DNA from: Paenisporosarcina sp. OV554
GTDB lineage: Bacteria > Bacillota > Bacilli > Bacillales_A > Planococcaceae
Direction: 5' to 3'
DNA: 64,000 bases
Assembly: GCF_003058165.1 (NCBI RefSeq)
Contig: NZ_QBUC01000009.1
Location: 1 to 64,000, forward strand
Part shown: positions 7,981 to 15,945 of the stretch, piece after piece
Position numbering within the stretch: the stretch's first letter is position 1
How the letters are laid out: every line of letters starts with the position of its first letter
The notes under the pieces: model-generated
The model's input: the letters and a program-made list of their open reading frames with translations, nothing else
Databases searched by the model: none
What the model was told of the DNA's origin: nothing
Made by a program: the position numbers and the translations under genes

Positions 7981-9105
7981 TTGATTAAGTTAGAGAAGGT
8001 TAGTAAAGTTTATGCTGATGGATTTCAGGCTTTAAAAGAAATAGACCTTATATTTGAAGAGGGAAAGATTAATGTATTAATTGGTCCTAGTGGATGTGGA
8101 AAAACCACAACCATGAAGATGATCAATAGGTTAGCTGAACATACTAGCGGAAAGTTAACTATTGACGGAAAAGATATTAAAGAAATCGATCCAATTGAAC
8201 TTAGGAGAAGAACGGGGTATGTAATCCAGAGTATCGGTTTATTTCCACATATGACAATCTATGAAAATGTTGCATCAGTTCCCAAGCTATTAAAATGGGA
8301 TAAAAATCGTATCAACGATAAAGTGGATGAGTTGTTAGAAATGGTTCATCTTGACCCAGAAAAATACAAACATAAATATCCCTCCGAACTAAGTGGAGGT
8401 CAGCAACAGAGAATAGGTGTTATTCGTGCTCTTGCAGCAGAACCAACGACCATTCTTATGGATGAACCCTTCAGTGCTTTGGACCCTATCAGTAAAGAAA
8501 AACTTCAAGAAGAGCTTATTCGTATTCAAAAAGAAATTAAAAAAACAATTATATTTGTTACACATGATATGGATGAGGCTATTAAAATTGCAGACGAAAT
8601 TATTTTAATGAAGGATGGCGTTATTGTTCAAAAGGGAACACCCGAAGAATTACTAACTAATCCTGCAAATGAATTTGTTAAACAATTTATTGGCCAAGAT
8701 CGACTGCGAAATAAGAATAAGAATCTACTGCCTTCGGTAAAAGAATTCGTCCAATCTGATTTTCCGACAGTTACTATGCAGACTACTATAAAAGATGCAG
8801 TTGAGACAATGCAACGGAACAATATTTCATATCTTCCAGTGCTTAATGATGACAAGCGATATATTGGTGTAATTAGTCTCTATAAAGCGTTAGACAAAAG
8901 CACAAAATTAGTAGAAGAAATAATAGAGAATCAATCTCCAATATTGGAAAACACTAAAATTAGAAGTGTTTTTACAAAAATAGAAGAATTAAATCCTGCT
9001 ATTTTGCCAGTTGTTTCGCATGCGGAGAAGTATCTAGGTGTACTAGATAGACACACCTTATTCCTTGCAATGAGTCAAGTCATTGGCAGTAAGAGTGGTG
9101 TTTGA
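7981..9105 (+). CDS. opuCA: Osmoprotectant/quaternary-amine ABC transporter ATPase with CBS domains
   Basis: This ATPase energises import of betaine/choline-type compounds (QAT family). The 374-residue protein shows Walker A GPSGCGKTT, signature LSGGQQQR, Walker B ILMDEPFSALDP and a switch histidine in FVTHD, followed by two C-terminal CBS domains (about 255-370) typical of OpuCA/OpuBA, which sense ionic strength or nucleotides. TTG at 7981 is chosen because AGGAGG lies 7 bases upstream; the longer in-frame start at 7924 has no ribosome binding site and would add a non-conserved tail. It is the first gene of a tight operon of transporter, hydrolase and membrane protein. The substrate is not proven: the family covers glycine betaine, carnitine, choline and related compounds. 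Confidence 0.88.
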   Translation: MIKLEKVSKVYADGFQALKEIDLIFEEGKINVLIGPSGCGKTTTMKMINRLAEHTSGKLTIDGKDIKEIDPIELRRRTGYVIQSIGLFPHMTIYENVASVPKLLKWDKNRINDKVDELLEMVHLDPEKYKHKYPSELSGGQQQRIGVIRALAAEPTTILMDEPFSALDPISKEKLQEELIRIQKEIKKTIIFVTHDMDEAIKIADEIILMKDGVIVQKGTPEELLTNPANEFVKQFIGQDRLRNKNKNLLPSVKEFVQSDFPTVTMQTTIKDAVETMQRNNISYLPVLNDDKRYIGVISLYKALDKSTKLVEEIIENQSPILENTKIRSVFTKIEELNPAILPVVSHAEKYLGVLDRHTLFLAMSQVIGSKSGV

Positions 9106-9108
9106 TAA

Positions 9109-9771
9109 ATGAATGTGATTACAGATTACATTGAATATTGGCAGGATAGATATGATTCTATTCTTGCGTACGTTTTACAACATATTACAATATCATTTGT
9201 TGCAATAGTGCTAGCGGTAGTCATTATCATTCCATTAGCGATTTATATGACCAAAATGAAAAATGAAAAAGTGAAGAATGCCATCTTTAGTATTTCGAAT
9301 ATTTTGCAAACTATTCCTACGATAGCTATGTTAGCATTAATGATTCCTTTTCTTGGTATTGGGTTTAAGCCTGCAGTTGCAGCACTGTTTTTATATGCTG
9401 TGCTGCCATTATTACGAAATACTTATTCTGGGATTAAATCGATTGACCAAAGTATTGTAGAATCAGCAAAAGGAATGGGTTTTAGTGCTTTTCAACGAAT
9501 TTTAATAATAGAGATGCCGTTGGCGTTTCCTTATATAATGTCGGGAATTCGCACGACTAGTGTTTATATAATTAGTTGGGCGGAATTAGCTGCTGTTGTT
9601 GGTGCAGGAGGGTTAGGGGATCTCATTTTAGCCGGAATAGGATTTAATGATAAAAAAATGATTTTTACGGGGACTATTCTTTCCATATTAATAGCATTAT
9701 TCTTGGATGTTGTACTTGGAAGAGTGGAGAAAAATATTTTGAAAAAGCATAAAGGGGGATCAACAATATGA
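9109..9771 (+). CDS. opuCB: Osmoprotectant ABC transporter permease
   Basis: A 220-residue integral membrane protein with about five to six hydrophobic segments and the binding-protein-dependent permease loop around residues 130-165 (GMGFSAFQRILIIEMPLAFP), which contacts the ATPase. It starts 3 bases after the ATPase stop and overlaps the binding-protein gene by 4 bases, so translation is coupled. The size and order ATPase-permease-binding protein-permease match opuC/opuB operons of Bacillus. Confidence 0.85.
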   Translation: MNVITDYIEYWQDRYDSILAYVLQHITISFVAIVLAVVIIIPLAIYMTKMKNEKVKNAIFSISNILQTIPTIAMLALMIPFLGIGFKPAVAALFLYAVLPLLRNTYSGIKSIDQSIVESAKGMGFSAFQRILIIEMPLAFPYIMSGIRTTSVYIISWAELAAVVGAGGLGDLILAGIGFNDKKMIFTGTILSILIALFLDVVLGRVEKNILKKHKGGSTI

Positions 9772-10682
9772 GGAAATCTATACTTGGTAGTTTATTTTTT
9801 ATACTCATTTTAATTTTAGCAGCTTGTGGTGAAGAGGAGACTTCCGCCGATGGTGGAAAAGTGCTTCAATTTGGAACGCAAACAAATACAGATCCTAAAA
9901 TTATGGCACAGATAGTGAAGTTATTGATTGAAGATCAGACTGATCATGAAGTAGAGATTACGGAAGATATTCAAGCAAGTCCACAAATTATGACTGCACT
10001 TGAGAAGGAAGAATTTGACCTTGCAGTATTGTATTCGGGCGAAGTATATAATAATCATTTTGACGATGATCAAGTAGAATTCTCAACAGAACCAGCGAAA
10101 ACACTGGAACAAGCACAGTCTTTGTTTGGAGAAAAGTATGATTTAAAATGGTATGACAGCATAGGATTCAGTAACCAATACGGTATTGCAACCCAACGTG
10201 ATTTTGCAGAAAAAAATAATATAACGAAGATGTCAGACTTAATTAAATATTCTCCAGACTTGACTATTGGTACAGATACGTCTTGGCTTGAGCGACCAAA
10301 TGACGGGTATCGTGCTTATCAAGAAATGTATGGGTATAAATTCGGTGACGCAAAAGGTATGCAAGTTTCTTTAATGTATCAAGGTATAAAAAATGATCAG
10401 TTGGATGTAGTTACAGCCTATACAGTAGATCCTCAAATAATAGAATATGATTTAAAGCTGTTGGAAGATGACAAAAACTTCTTCCCGCCATACGAGGCAT
10501 CTCTCGTAGCACGAAATAAACTCATTAAAGAATATCCGGAAGTTGCGGAAGTACTAGATTCAATCGTAGGTTCAATTAGCACTGAAGATATGACTCAACT
10601 AATGTATGAAGTAGATATTGATGGTAGTGATACAGAAGAGGTAGCTAAGAAATACTTACAGGAAAAAGGATTGATCAACTAA
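9768..10682 (+). CDS. opuCC: Osmoprotectant-binding lipoprotein
   Basis: A 304-residue extracytoplasmic substrate-binding lipoprotein. The N-terminus has a signal sequence ending in a lipobox, LILAAC, with lipidation expected at Cys20. The mature part has the QAT-family fold signature (TQTNTDPKIMAQIVKLL, later ITKMSDLIKYSP and VVTAYTVDPQI). It delivers substrate to the two permeases encoded on each side. The start overlaps the upstream permease stop, with a strong AAAGGGGG ribosome binding site. Which ammonium compound it binds cannot be read from the sequence without aligning its aromatic cage. Confidence 0.87.
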   Translation: MRKSILGSLFFILILILAACGEEETSADGGKVLQFGTQTNTDPKIMAQIVKLLIEDQTDHEVEITEDIQASPQIMTALEKEEFDLAVLYSGEVYNNHFDDDQVEFSTEPAKTLEQAQSLFGEKYDLKWYDSIGFSNQYGIATQRDFAEKNNITKMSDLIKYSPDLTIGTDTSWLERPNDGYRAYQEMYGYKFGDAKGMQVSLMYQGIKNDQLDVVTAYTVDPQIIEYDLKLLEDDKNFFPPYEASLVARNKLIKEYPEVAEVLDSIVGSISTEDMTQLMYEVDIDGSDTEEVAKKYLQEKGLIN

Positions 10683-10701
10683 TCAAAAAAGGTGATTGCA
10701 C

Positions 10702-11331
10702 ATGGAATTTATTCAGTATATTGGTGAAAATTTTACTGACTTATTATCATTAGCAGGTACGCATATATTGCTGGTGGTAGCTGGAATTTGTTTAGCATTA
10801 ATTATAGGTTTTCCACTAGGGATTATTGCAGCCAAATTTGAAAAAGTTGCCCCAGTGATACTTTCATTAACAAATGTCCTACAATTGATCCCTAGTATCG
10901 CAATGTTAGCAGTATTAATGCTTTACTTTGGATTAGGAAATCTAACGATGACTATCGGCATATGCCTATACTCTTTGATGCCAATTGTTCGAAATACGTA
11001 TGTTGGAATTAAGGAAGTAAAAGCAGGAATTTTAGAAGCAGGAGTTGGAATTGGTATGACATCAATGCAGGTTCTAACAAAAGTTCAAATTCCTTTATCC
11101 ATTCCTTTTTTGATGACTGGCTTACGGGTGGCTGTTGTAATAGCGGTTTCCGTTGCCTGTCTTGGTCCTTACATTGGCGCAGGTGGTCTAGGTGTTGAAA
11201 TTGCATCTGGTATTAATACACTAGATACAATGAAGATTTACTCCGGTGTAATCCCAGCTGCGTTACTTGCGATTATTGCTGACTTTGTATTGGGGAAAAT
11301 TGAGAAAAAGACTAAAAAACGATTAGCATAA
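10702..11331 (+). CDS. opuCD: Osmoprotectant ABC transporter second permease
   Basis: A 209-residue membrane permease homologous to the one at 9109, with the coupling loop GVGIGMTSMQVLTKVQIPLS. ATG at 10702 follows an AAAGGTGAT ribosome binding site; the TTG two codons upstream is disfavoured. It completes the four-gene importer. The spacing to the following hydrolase is only about 20-30 bases, so that gene is likely co-transcribed. Confidence 0.85.
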   Translation: MEFIQYIGENFTDLLSLAGTHILLVVAGICLALIIGFPLGIIAAKFEKVAPVILSLTNVLQLIPSIAMLAVLMLYFGLGNLTMTIGICLYSLMPIVRNTYVGIKEVKAGILEAGVGIGMTSMQVLTKVQIPLSIPFLMTGLRVAVVIAVSVACLGPYIGAGGLGVEIASGINTLDTMKIYSGVIPAALLAIIADFVLGKIEKKTKKRLA

Positions 11332-11351
11332 GAAAAATAGGAAGTAAAAGG

Positions 11352-13409
11352 GTGAGAAAATTGGTATTCAATATAAAAGATTCCGATACACGAACAGTAA
11401 AAACAGACTTTCCAAGAGAAATTACGCAAATTGATCATATATGGATTCCAATGTCTGACGGAATAAAATTGGCTGCAACCATTTGGATGCCAAGAGATGC
11501 AGAAGAGAATCCAGTACCTTGTATTTTAGAATATATTCCATATAGAAAAAATGACTTTACAGCGATAAGGGATTCTATTCGTCATCCATACTTTGCTGGT
11601 CATGGTTATGCATGTGTCCGAGTGGACATGCGAGGTTCAGGAGATTCAGATGGTATATTATACGATGAATATTTGAAACAAGAGCAAGATGATGCAATAG
11701 AAATATTGGATTGGATTGAAAAGCAAAAGTGGTCAACGGGTTCAATTGGTATGATTGGAAAGTCTTGGGGTGGCTTCAATGGACTACAGGTAGCTGCAAG
11801 ACAACATCCTGCTTTGAAAACAATTATTACATTATGTTCTACAGATGATCGTTATTCAGATGATGTTCATTATAAAGGTGGAGCTTTACTAGCATCGGAC
11901 ATGCTCTGGTGGGCATCGACAATGTTAGTTTACAATGCACGTCCCGCAGATCCAAAGCATGTAGGAGATAGTTGGCGAGAAAATTGGTTGGAGCGCCTAG
12001 AAAAAACACCACCTTTTGTGGAGGAATGGATGCATCATCAGCGTAGAGATGAGTTTTGGAAGCATGGCTCGGTTGGTGAAAATTATAATGACATCAAAAT
12101 TCCTGTGTATGCAGTAGGTGGATGGGCAGATGCTTATACAAATGCGGTATTTCGCTTGATGAAGAATTTAAAAGGGCCAGTAAAAGGTTTGATTGGTCCG
12201 TGGGCACATGAATATCCAGAGGTAGCAATTCCAGGACCACAAATAGGATTCTTACAAGAATGTCTACGTTGGTGGGATCATTGGTTGAAAGGCCAAGAAA
12301 CTGGAATTATGGACGAACCAAACTTCCGAGTGTATATGCAAGACGCAGTTCCTCCTAAAACAGATTATTATACTCGACCTGGAGAGTGGATTGTGGAAGA
12401 TGGTTGGACAACGAAAAATGTTAAAGAAAAAATATATTTTTTAGGTGACCAGGAATTAATTGATCAATCTAGAAATGGATTGGAGCACTTGAAAACGCAT
12501 CAACAGCATGGTCTTTATGCAGGTGTCTATTGTCCATTTGGGCAAGAAGGGGATATGGCTTCTGACCAAAGTATCGAAAACGGTCTTTCCACAACATTTA
12601 CTAGCGAGGAACTAATGGAGGAAGTAGCTATTTTAGGTTTCCCAAGTCTTCAGTTAAAGTTATTATGTGATAAAAAGCAAGCGAATCTAGCTGTACGTCT
12701 AAGTGATTTATCTCCAGAGGGAACTTCGAAGTTAATCACATGGGGTCAATTGAATTTGACTCACCGAAATAGCCATGAGTTTCCAGAGGATGTACCGATT
12801 AATGAAGAAATTATAGTAACTATTGAGCTTGATGCCATTGGATATAAAATGCCTAAGGGTCATAAGCTTCAGTTATCTATTTCTCCAACGAATTGGCCAC
12901 ATGCATGGCCTTCCGCTGAGGAAGCAGTAATTCATGTTATTAAGGATGAAGAATCTAAGTTATTATTACCTATTTATACGAAGACTGATAAAGTACAAGA
13001 AATTCGACCATTTGAATTCCCTGAAACTGCGAGAGTAATGGAACGTGAAATATTAAGAGAAGCCGGAAGAACAAGAGAAATTAGACATAATACCATTACG
13101 AATGAATGGATTTTAGACGACTTCTCGGATGAAGGTTGCCGGCGTTTGCCATATAACGGGATTGAATATGGAAGTGAAAATCGTAATATTTATAAAATAG
13201 TAGAGGGAGACCCATTATCTGCGTACGTTCAGTGTGACTGGACATTAACAGTAGGTAGGGAAGAATGGCAAACTCGACTAGAATCATCAAGTACTATGAA
13301 ATCAGATGAAACAAAGTTTTATATTACAAATCATTTAAAAGCTTTTGAAGGTGAAGAAGTAGTCTATGACGAATTAAAAAATTTCGAAGTGGAACGTGAT
13401 TTTGTTTAA
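11352..13409 (+). CDS. CocE/NonD-family serine hydrolase (X-Pro dipeptidyl-peptidase S15 type)
   Basis: The 685-residue protein has an N-terminal alpha/beta-hydrolase domain with the nucleophile motif GKSWGG near residue 140, the upstream VRVDMRGSGDSDG segment, and PWAHEYP with a probable catalytic histidine near 290. A C-terminal jelly-roll domain typical of CocE/NonD and S15 enzymes follows. Members cleave esters or acyl-proline peptides. No signal peptide is seen, so it is cytoplasmic. The start may be GTG 11352 or TTG 11361; both have a plausible ribosome binding site. Its place behind a quaternary-amine importer suggests it hydrolyses an imported choline- or betaine-like ester or amide, which is inference. 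Confidence 0.8.
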   Translation: MRKLVFNIKDSDTRTVKTDFPREITQIDHIWIPMSDGIKLAATIWMPRDAEENPVPCILEYIPYRKNDFTAIRDSIRHPYFAGHGYACVRVDMRGSGDSDGILYDEYLKQEQDDAIEILDWIEKQKWSTGSIGMIGKSWGGFNGLQVAARQHPALKTIITLCSTDDRYSDDVHYKGGALLASDMLWWASTMLVYNARPADPKHVGDSWRENWLERLEKTPPFVEEWMHHQRRDEFWKHGSVGENYNDIKIPVYAVGGWADAYTNAVFRLMKNLKGPVKGLIGPWAHEYPEVAIPGPQIGFLQECLRWWDHWLKGQETGIMDEPNFRVYMQDAVPPKTDYYTRPGEWIVEDGWTTKNVKEKIYFLGDQELIDQSRNGLEHLKTHQQHGLYAGVYCPFGQEGDMASDQSIENGLSTTFTSEELMEEVAILGFPSLQLKLLCDKKQANLAVRLSDLSPEGTSKLITWGQLNLTHRNSHEFPEDVPINEEIIVTIELDAIGYKMPKGHKLQLSISPTNWPHAWPSAEEAVIHVIKDEESKLLLPIYTKTDKVQEIRPFEFPETARVMEREILREAGRTREIRHNTITNEWILDDFSDEGCRRLPYNGIEYGSENRNIYKIVEGDPLSAYVQCDWTLTVGREEWQTRLESSSTMKSDETKFYITNHLKAFEGEEVVYDELKNFEVERDFV

Positions 13410-13440
13410 TAATTTTTAATAAAGAGAGCTGGAAAAGAAT

Positions 13441-13953
13441 GTGAATTCAATAATATTACTTATCGTTGGTATTAATGTGATATATATGACACTCACAACT
13501 TTACGATTAATATTAGTCATTAAAGGTTATCGGGTAATAGCATCATTTTTATCAATGGCAGAAGTATTTGTTTATTTAATGGGTTTGACAATGGTATTAG
13601 ATAATCTAGACAATCCATTAAATATTGTGGCATATTGTATAGGATGGGGTCTCGGAGTATACCTGGGTAGTATTATTGAAAATCGATTAGCACTTGGTTA
13701 TGTCGTATTTGAAGTAATTGTAGATTCATTAGAAATTGAGCTACCTAGTCAAATTCGTGTAAAAGGGTATGGTGTAACATCATGGATTGCAGATGGAAAA
13801 GATGGAAAAAGACTTTGCATGAAAGTATTGGCGAAGCGAAAAAATGAACAGAAATTAAAAAATTATATTACTTCACTGTGTCCAAGAGCATTTATTATTT
13901 CATATGAACCCACTAAATTTAATGGTGGGTTCCTTGTGAAATTAACTAAATAA
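13441..13953 (+). CDS. UPF0316 (DUF2179-type) membrane protein
   Basis: A 170-residue protein with three hydrophobic segments in the first 95 residues (about 2-24, 33-52, 60-80) and a soluble C-terminal domain. The segment around YCIGWGLGVYLGSIIENRLALG is characteristic of the UPF0316 family (Bacillus YebE-like). The function is unknown. It begins with GTG about 30 bases after the hydrolase stop and is probably the last gene of the transporter operon. That association is unusual in my memory of this family. Confidence 0.75.
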   Translation: MNSIILLIVGINVIYMTLTTLRLILVIKGYRVIASFLSMAEVFVYLMGLTMVLDNLDNPLNIVAYCIGWGLGVYLGSIIENRLALGYVVFEVIVDSLEIELPSQIRVKGYGVTSWIADGKDGKRLCMKVLAKRKNEQKLKNYITSLCPRAFIISYEPTKFNGGFLVKLTK

Positions 13954-14079
13954 GTAGGTACGAGTCTTTATTCGCTGAAATTAGAATAGATAGGCTCTGC
14001 TAGAAAAAATCACCAACCACCTGTTATTTTTACCATAAAAAGTCAATTACATCCACAGGGGCAAAGCTTCGTAACTTTT

Positions 14080-14289
14080 TTATAAACGTCGTGACTTTAT
14101 TTTAAACATCGCATCTTTTTTACAAACATCGCGACTTTGTTTTAAATCCACACAACGCATTGCATTCGTATACTGTTCTCTCCATCTATAATAGGTTGAT
14201 CTTGGAACGTTTAATAAGCGACAGATTTTTGTGATGGTCATTGTTTTCTTCAGTTCTTTAAAAGCTTGTAACGCTATTCTTGGTACCAC
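14080..14289 (-). pseudogene. Truncated IS3-family transposase OrfB
   Basis: The 69-residue frame starts with the helix-turn-helix end of OrfB (MTITKICRLLNVPRSTYYRW) and then runs into unrelated residues and stops. The DDE integrase domain (over 200 residues) is absent. It overlaps the end of OrfA by 16 bases in another frame, as expected for the programmed frameshift arrangement of IS3 elements. The element cannot transpose by itself. Confidence 0.75.
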
Positions 14290-14591
14290 TTCCTCTCCAA
14301 CTCTTTGTACTTTTTTAAAACCTCAATATGTTGTTTTAAATAGCGATTCTCCGCTTTTAACTTCTCCATTTCATTGACGTTTTCCGGCCCCTTACCGAAG
14401 GTATATTGTTTACCCACTGGTTGTTGAAAACGGTGCGTTTCACCGTTTCGATACCATTTCATCCAATTTTTTAATTGTGTTTTATTTTTTATGTCGAGAC
14501 GCTCCATCACTTCAGCTACTGGGACACCTGCCAATCTCAAACGTACTGCTTCTTCTTTTACTTCAACCGGATAACTGATTCTTGTACCCAT
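14274..14591 (-). CDS. IS3-family transposase OrfA
   Basis: A 105-residue helix-turn-helix protein: residues about 8-45 contain VKEEAVRLRLAGVPVAEVME, and the C-terminal half has a leucine-zipper-like helix (MEKLKAENRYLKQHIEVLKK) used for multimerisation with OrfB. Length and sequence type fit the IS150 subgroup. OrfA appears intact while its partner OrfB is truncated, so the protein would be a DNA-binding remnant at most. Confidence 0.8.
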   Translation of the reverse strand: MGTRISYPVEVKEEAVRLRLAGVPVAEVMERLDIKNKTQLKNWMKWYRNGETHRFQQPVGKQYTFGKGPENVNEMEKLKAENRYLKQHIEVLKKYKELERKWYQE

Positions 14592-14595
14592 AGTA

Positions 14596-14655
14596 AAAAC
14601 ACCTCCAAGTTGGATTTAGGCATTGTATACCCGAATTTCAACTTGGAGGTGTTTT
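14596..14655. repeat. 17-bp inverted repeat upstream of orfA
   Basis: AAAACACCTCCAAGTTG (14596-14612) is the exact reverse complement of CAACTTGGAGGTGTTTT (14639-14655), separated by 26 bases. On the minus strand it lies just before the orfA start. The orfA-proximal arm carries the CTTGGAGGTG stretch that acts as the ribosome binding site, so a folded transcript would sequester it. Confidence 0.75.
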
Positions 14656-14731
14656 AATTTGTCTCAGCCTCTGGGGTCAGTCCCCTCGCCGGTGGACCTT
14701 TAACCTTGCCCCATTTAAGATTTATTTAATT

Positions 14732-15157
14732 TTAAGGTATTGTTTCGTAACAAGTGTAAGTCTGATATAAGAGAACAGGCTCCTCTAAAATTAGATTTTT
14801 TAATGCCTCAATGCTTGTAATAGGAGAGACATAATATTTGATGTTTCTCTCTAATTCCTTAATAAGTTTGTCATTTTGCACTTTATTAAAATCAACAATG
14901 TCAGTCTTTTTTCCATTCAGATCAAAGTCAAATCTCAAACGAATATTTCCATCTGTGTATATAGGGTTTGCCTTTTCATTTAAGTCTTTAATTATGTATC
15001 CCAGATTAAAATAATAACTTGATGAGTAGCTTGATTTTTGTAACCCAAGTACAACCATTATTTCTTTACTTTCTAAATAATAATAGCTACCTCTTTTTTG
15101 CATTCCGTTAGAAATAACTATTTCATCTACAATTTTTTTAAACTCAGCAGTCTCCAT
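14732..15157 (-). CDS. DUF4304-like hypothetical protein
   Basis: A 141-residue soluble protein beginning METAEFKKIVDEIVISNGMQ. The pattern (an N-terminal helix, a glycine-rich turn, LGLQKSSYSSSYYFNLGY near residues 40-57, then an LRFDF strand) resembles DUF4304 proteins of unknown function. The reading frame stays open to an ATG at 15235, but the extra 26 residues lie over an unrelated plus-strand coding remnant, so the ATG at 15157 is preferred. No strong ribosome binding site supports either. It stands alone beside the IS fragment and was possibly cut from its original context. Confidence 0.5.
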   Translation of the reverse strand: METAEFKKIVDEIVISNGMQKRGSYYYLESKEIMVVLGLQKSSYSSSYYFNLGYIIKDLNEKANPIYTDGNIRLRFDFDLNGKKTDIVDFNKVQNDKLIKELERNIKYYVSPITSIEALKNLILEEPVLLYQTYTCYETIP

Positions 15158-15235
15158 TAGGATTCTGGCTTTGAGGCCCTTGCTAATAAGATCGAAGTGC
15201 CAGTTGAACCAGGTGGTGCAACGACTACCCATCAC

Positions 15236-15694
15236 TTACTGAAATTTTGTTTGACACATGCAATGAATAAAGTATTGATACATAAAGTACTTCACCCTAA
15301 ATCCTCCTAACACTAATTGATTTTTAGAATTTCCCTTAATTGTAATCTACATTCAGAGTAAAGCAGCATTCATAGACAGTTAGTTCTATTAATCACGAAT
15401 GGTGTTTTTGGTACAAATGTCCTAGTTAAACTTCTATTCCTCGATACGAGTCCCTAGTACTATCTATCGATTTGATTCTATTAAAATCGCAATAATTGAT
15501 AGAATGTTTTTAATTTTCATTCTTTTTGCCAAGTTTAAAATGTATTGCATTCATAACTTGATAATTTATTACAAAATTTCACCCATCCACCTTTGAAAAT
15601 ATGCTATTTTCCACAGGTTTTCGTGCTTTATTGACACGTACTTAAAATATTTTTTAGTTGAATGGGTCAATGGAATCACATGGAATTCCCCCAA
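15236..15694. other. Intergenic stretch upstream of the subtilase promoter
   Basis: No gene is recognised. Part of it (15161-15304, plus strand) is an open frame with no start codon, containing IEVPVEPGGATTTHHLLKF, which looks like the tail of a lost gene that I cannot name. The remainder is AT-rich without clear hairpins. Confidence 0.3.
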
Positions 15695-15723
15695 TTCACA
15701 CTGTTCTAAGGAGTAGGTATAAT
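15695..15723 (+). promoter_or_regulatory. Candidate sigma-A promoter for the subtilase region
   Basis: TTCACA (15695-15700), a 17-base spacer and a consensus TATAAT (15718-15723). It would transcribe the 21-codon open frame at 15835 and the subtilase gene at 15946. Confidence 0.55.
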
Positions 15724-15834
15724 ACGAATTGTAATAATTTTCAGACAGAAGGGAAGGGGCTGTGATTTAGAAGAAATAATATTCTCGGGCAAGATGGCTC
15801 TAATGCCAAATTGAAAAATGTAGGAGGAATTTTG

Positions 15835-15900
15835 TTGAAATCAAAATTGTTAAAGCGCACTTTCTCAGTTCTATCGCTTTTTACGCTTATGCTACAATAA
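15835..15900 (+). CDS. 21-codon signal-peptide-like leader or truncated secreted protein
   Basis: TTG at 15835 follows a near-perfect ribosome binding site (TAGGAGGAA at 15821-15829). The frame encodes MKSKLLKRTFSVLSLFTLML plus one more residue and stops. A basic N-terminus followed by a hydrophobic core is what a Sec signal peptide looks like, but it ends before a cleavage site. It may be the surviving 5' end of a secreted-protein gene replaced by the subtilase gene, or a leader peptide. It lies 45 bases before the subtilase start. Confidence 0.45.
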   Translation: MKSKLLKRTFSVLSLFTLMLQ

Positions 15901-15945
15901 TTTCGTTACGATCTTTACAAATTCTTAGCAAGAAAGAGGGAGCCT

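Larger units (their letters stand above)
14080..14686 (-). mobile_element. Partial IS3-family (IS150-like) insertion sequence
   Basis: The element reads on the minus strand. The intact end near 14665-14686 has GGGACTGACCCCAGAGGCTG, the style of terminal repeat I associate with Bacillus IS150-like elements, then an upstream hairpin, orfA and a truncated orfB. The distal end is missing. The residues after the break at about 14160-14080 do not look like transposase. Confidence 0.7.

Noticed and set aside
14732-15235. Longer form of the DUF4304-like protein from ATG 15235
   Set aside because: The extra N-terminal residues overlap a plus-strand coding remnant and do not resemble the family.
15161-15304. 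Plus-strand coding remnant with IEVPVEPGGATTT
   Set aside because: Open frame without a start or a family I can name; kept only as a note.
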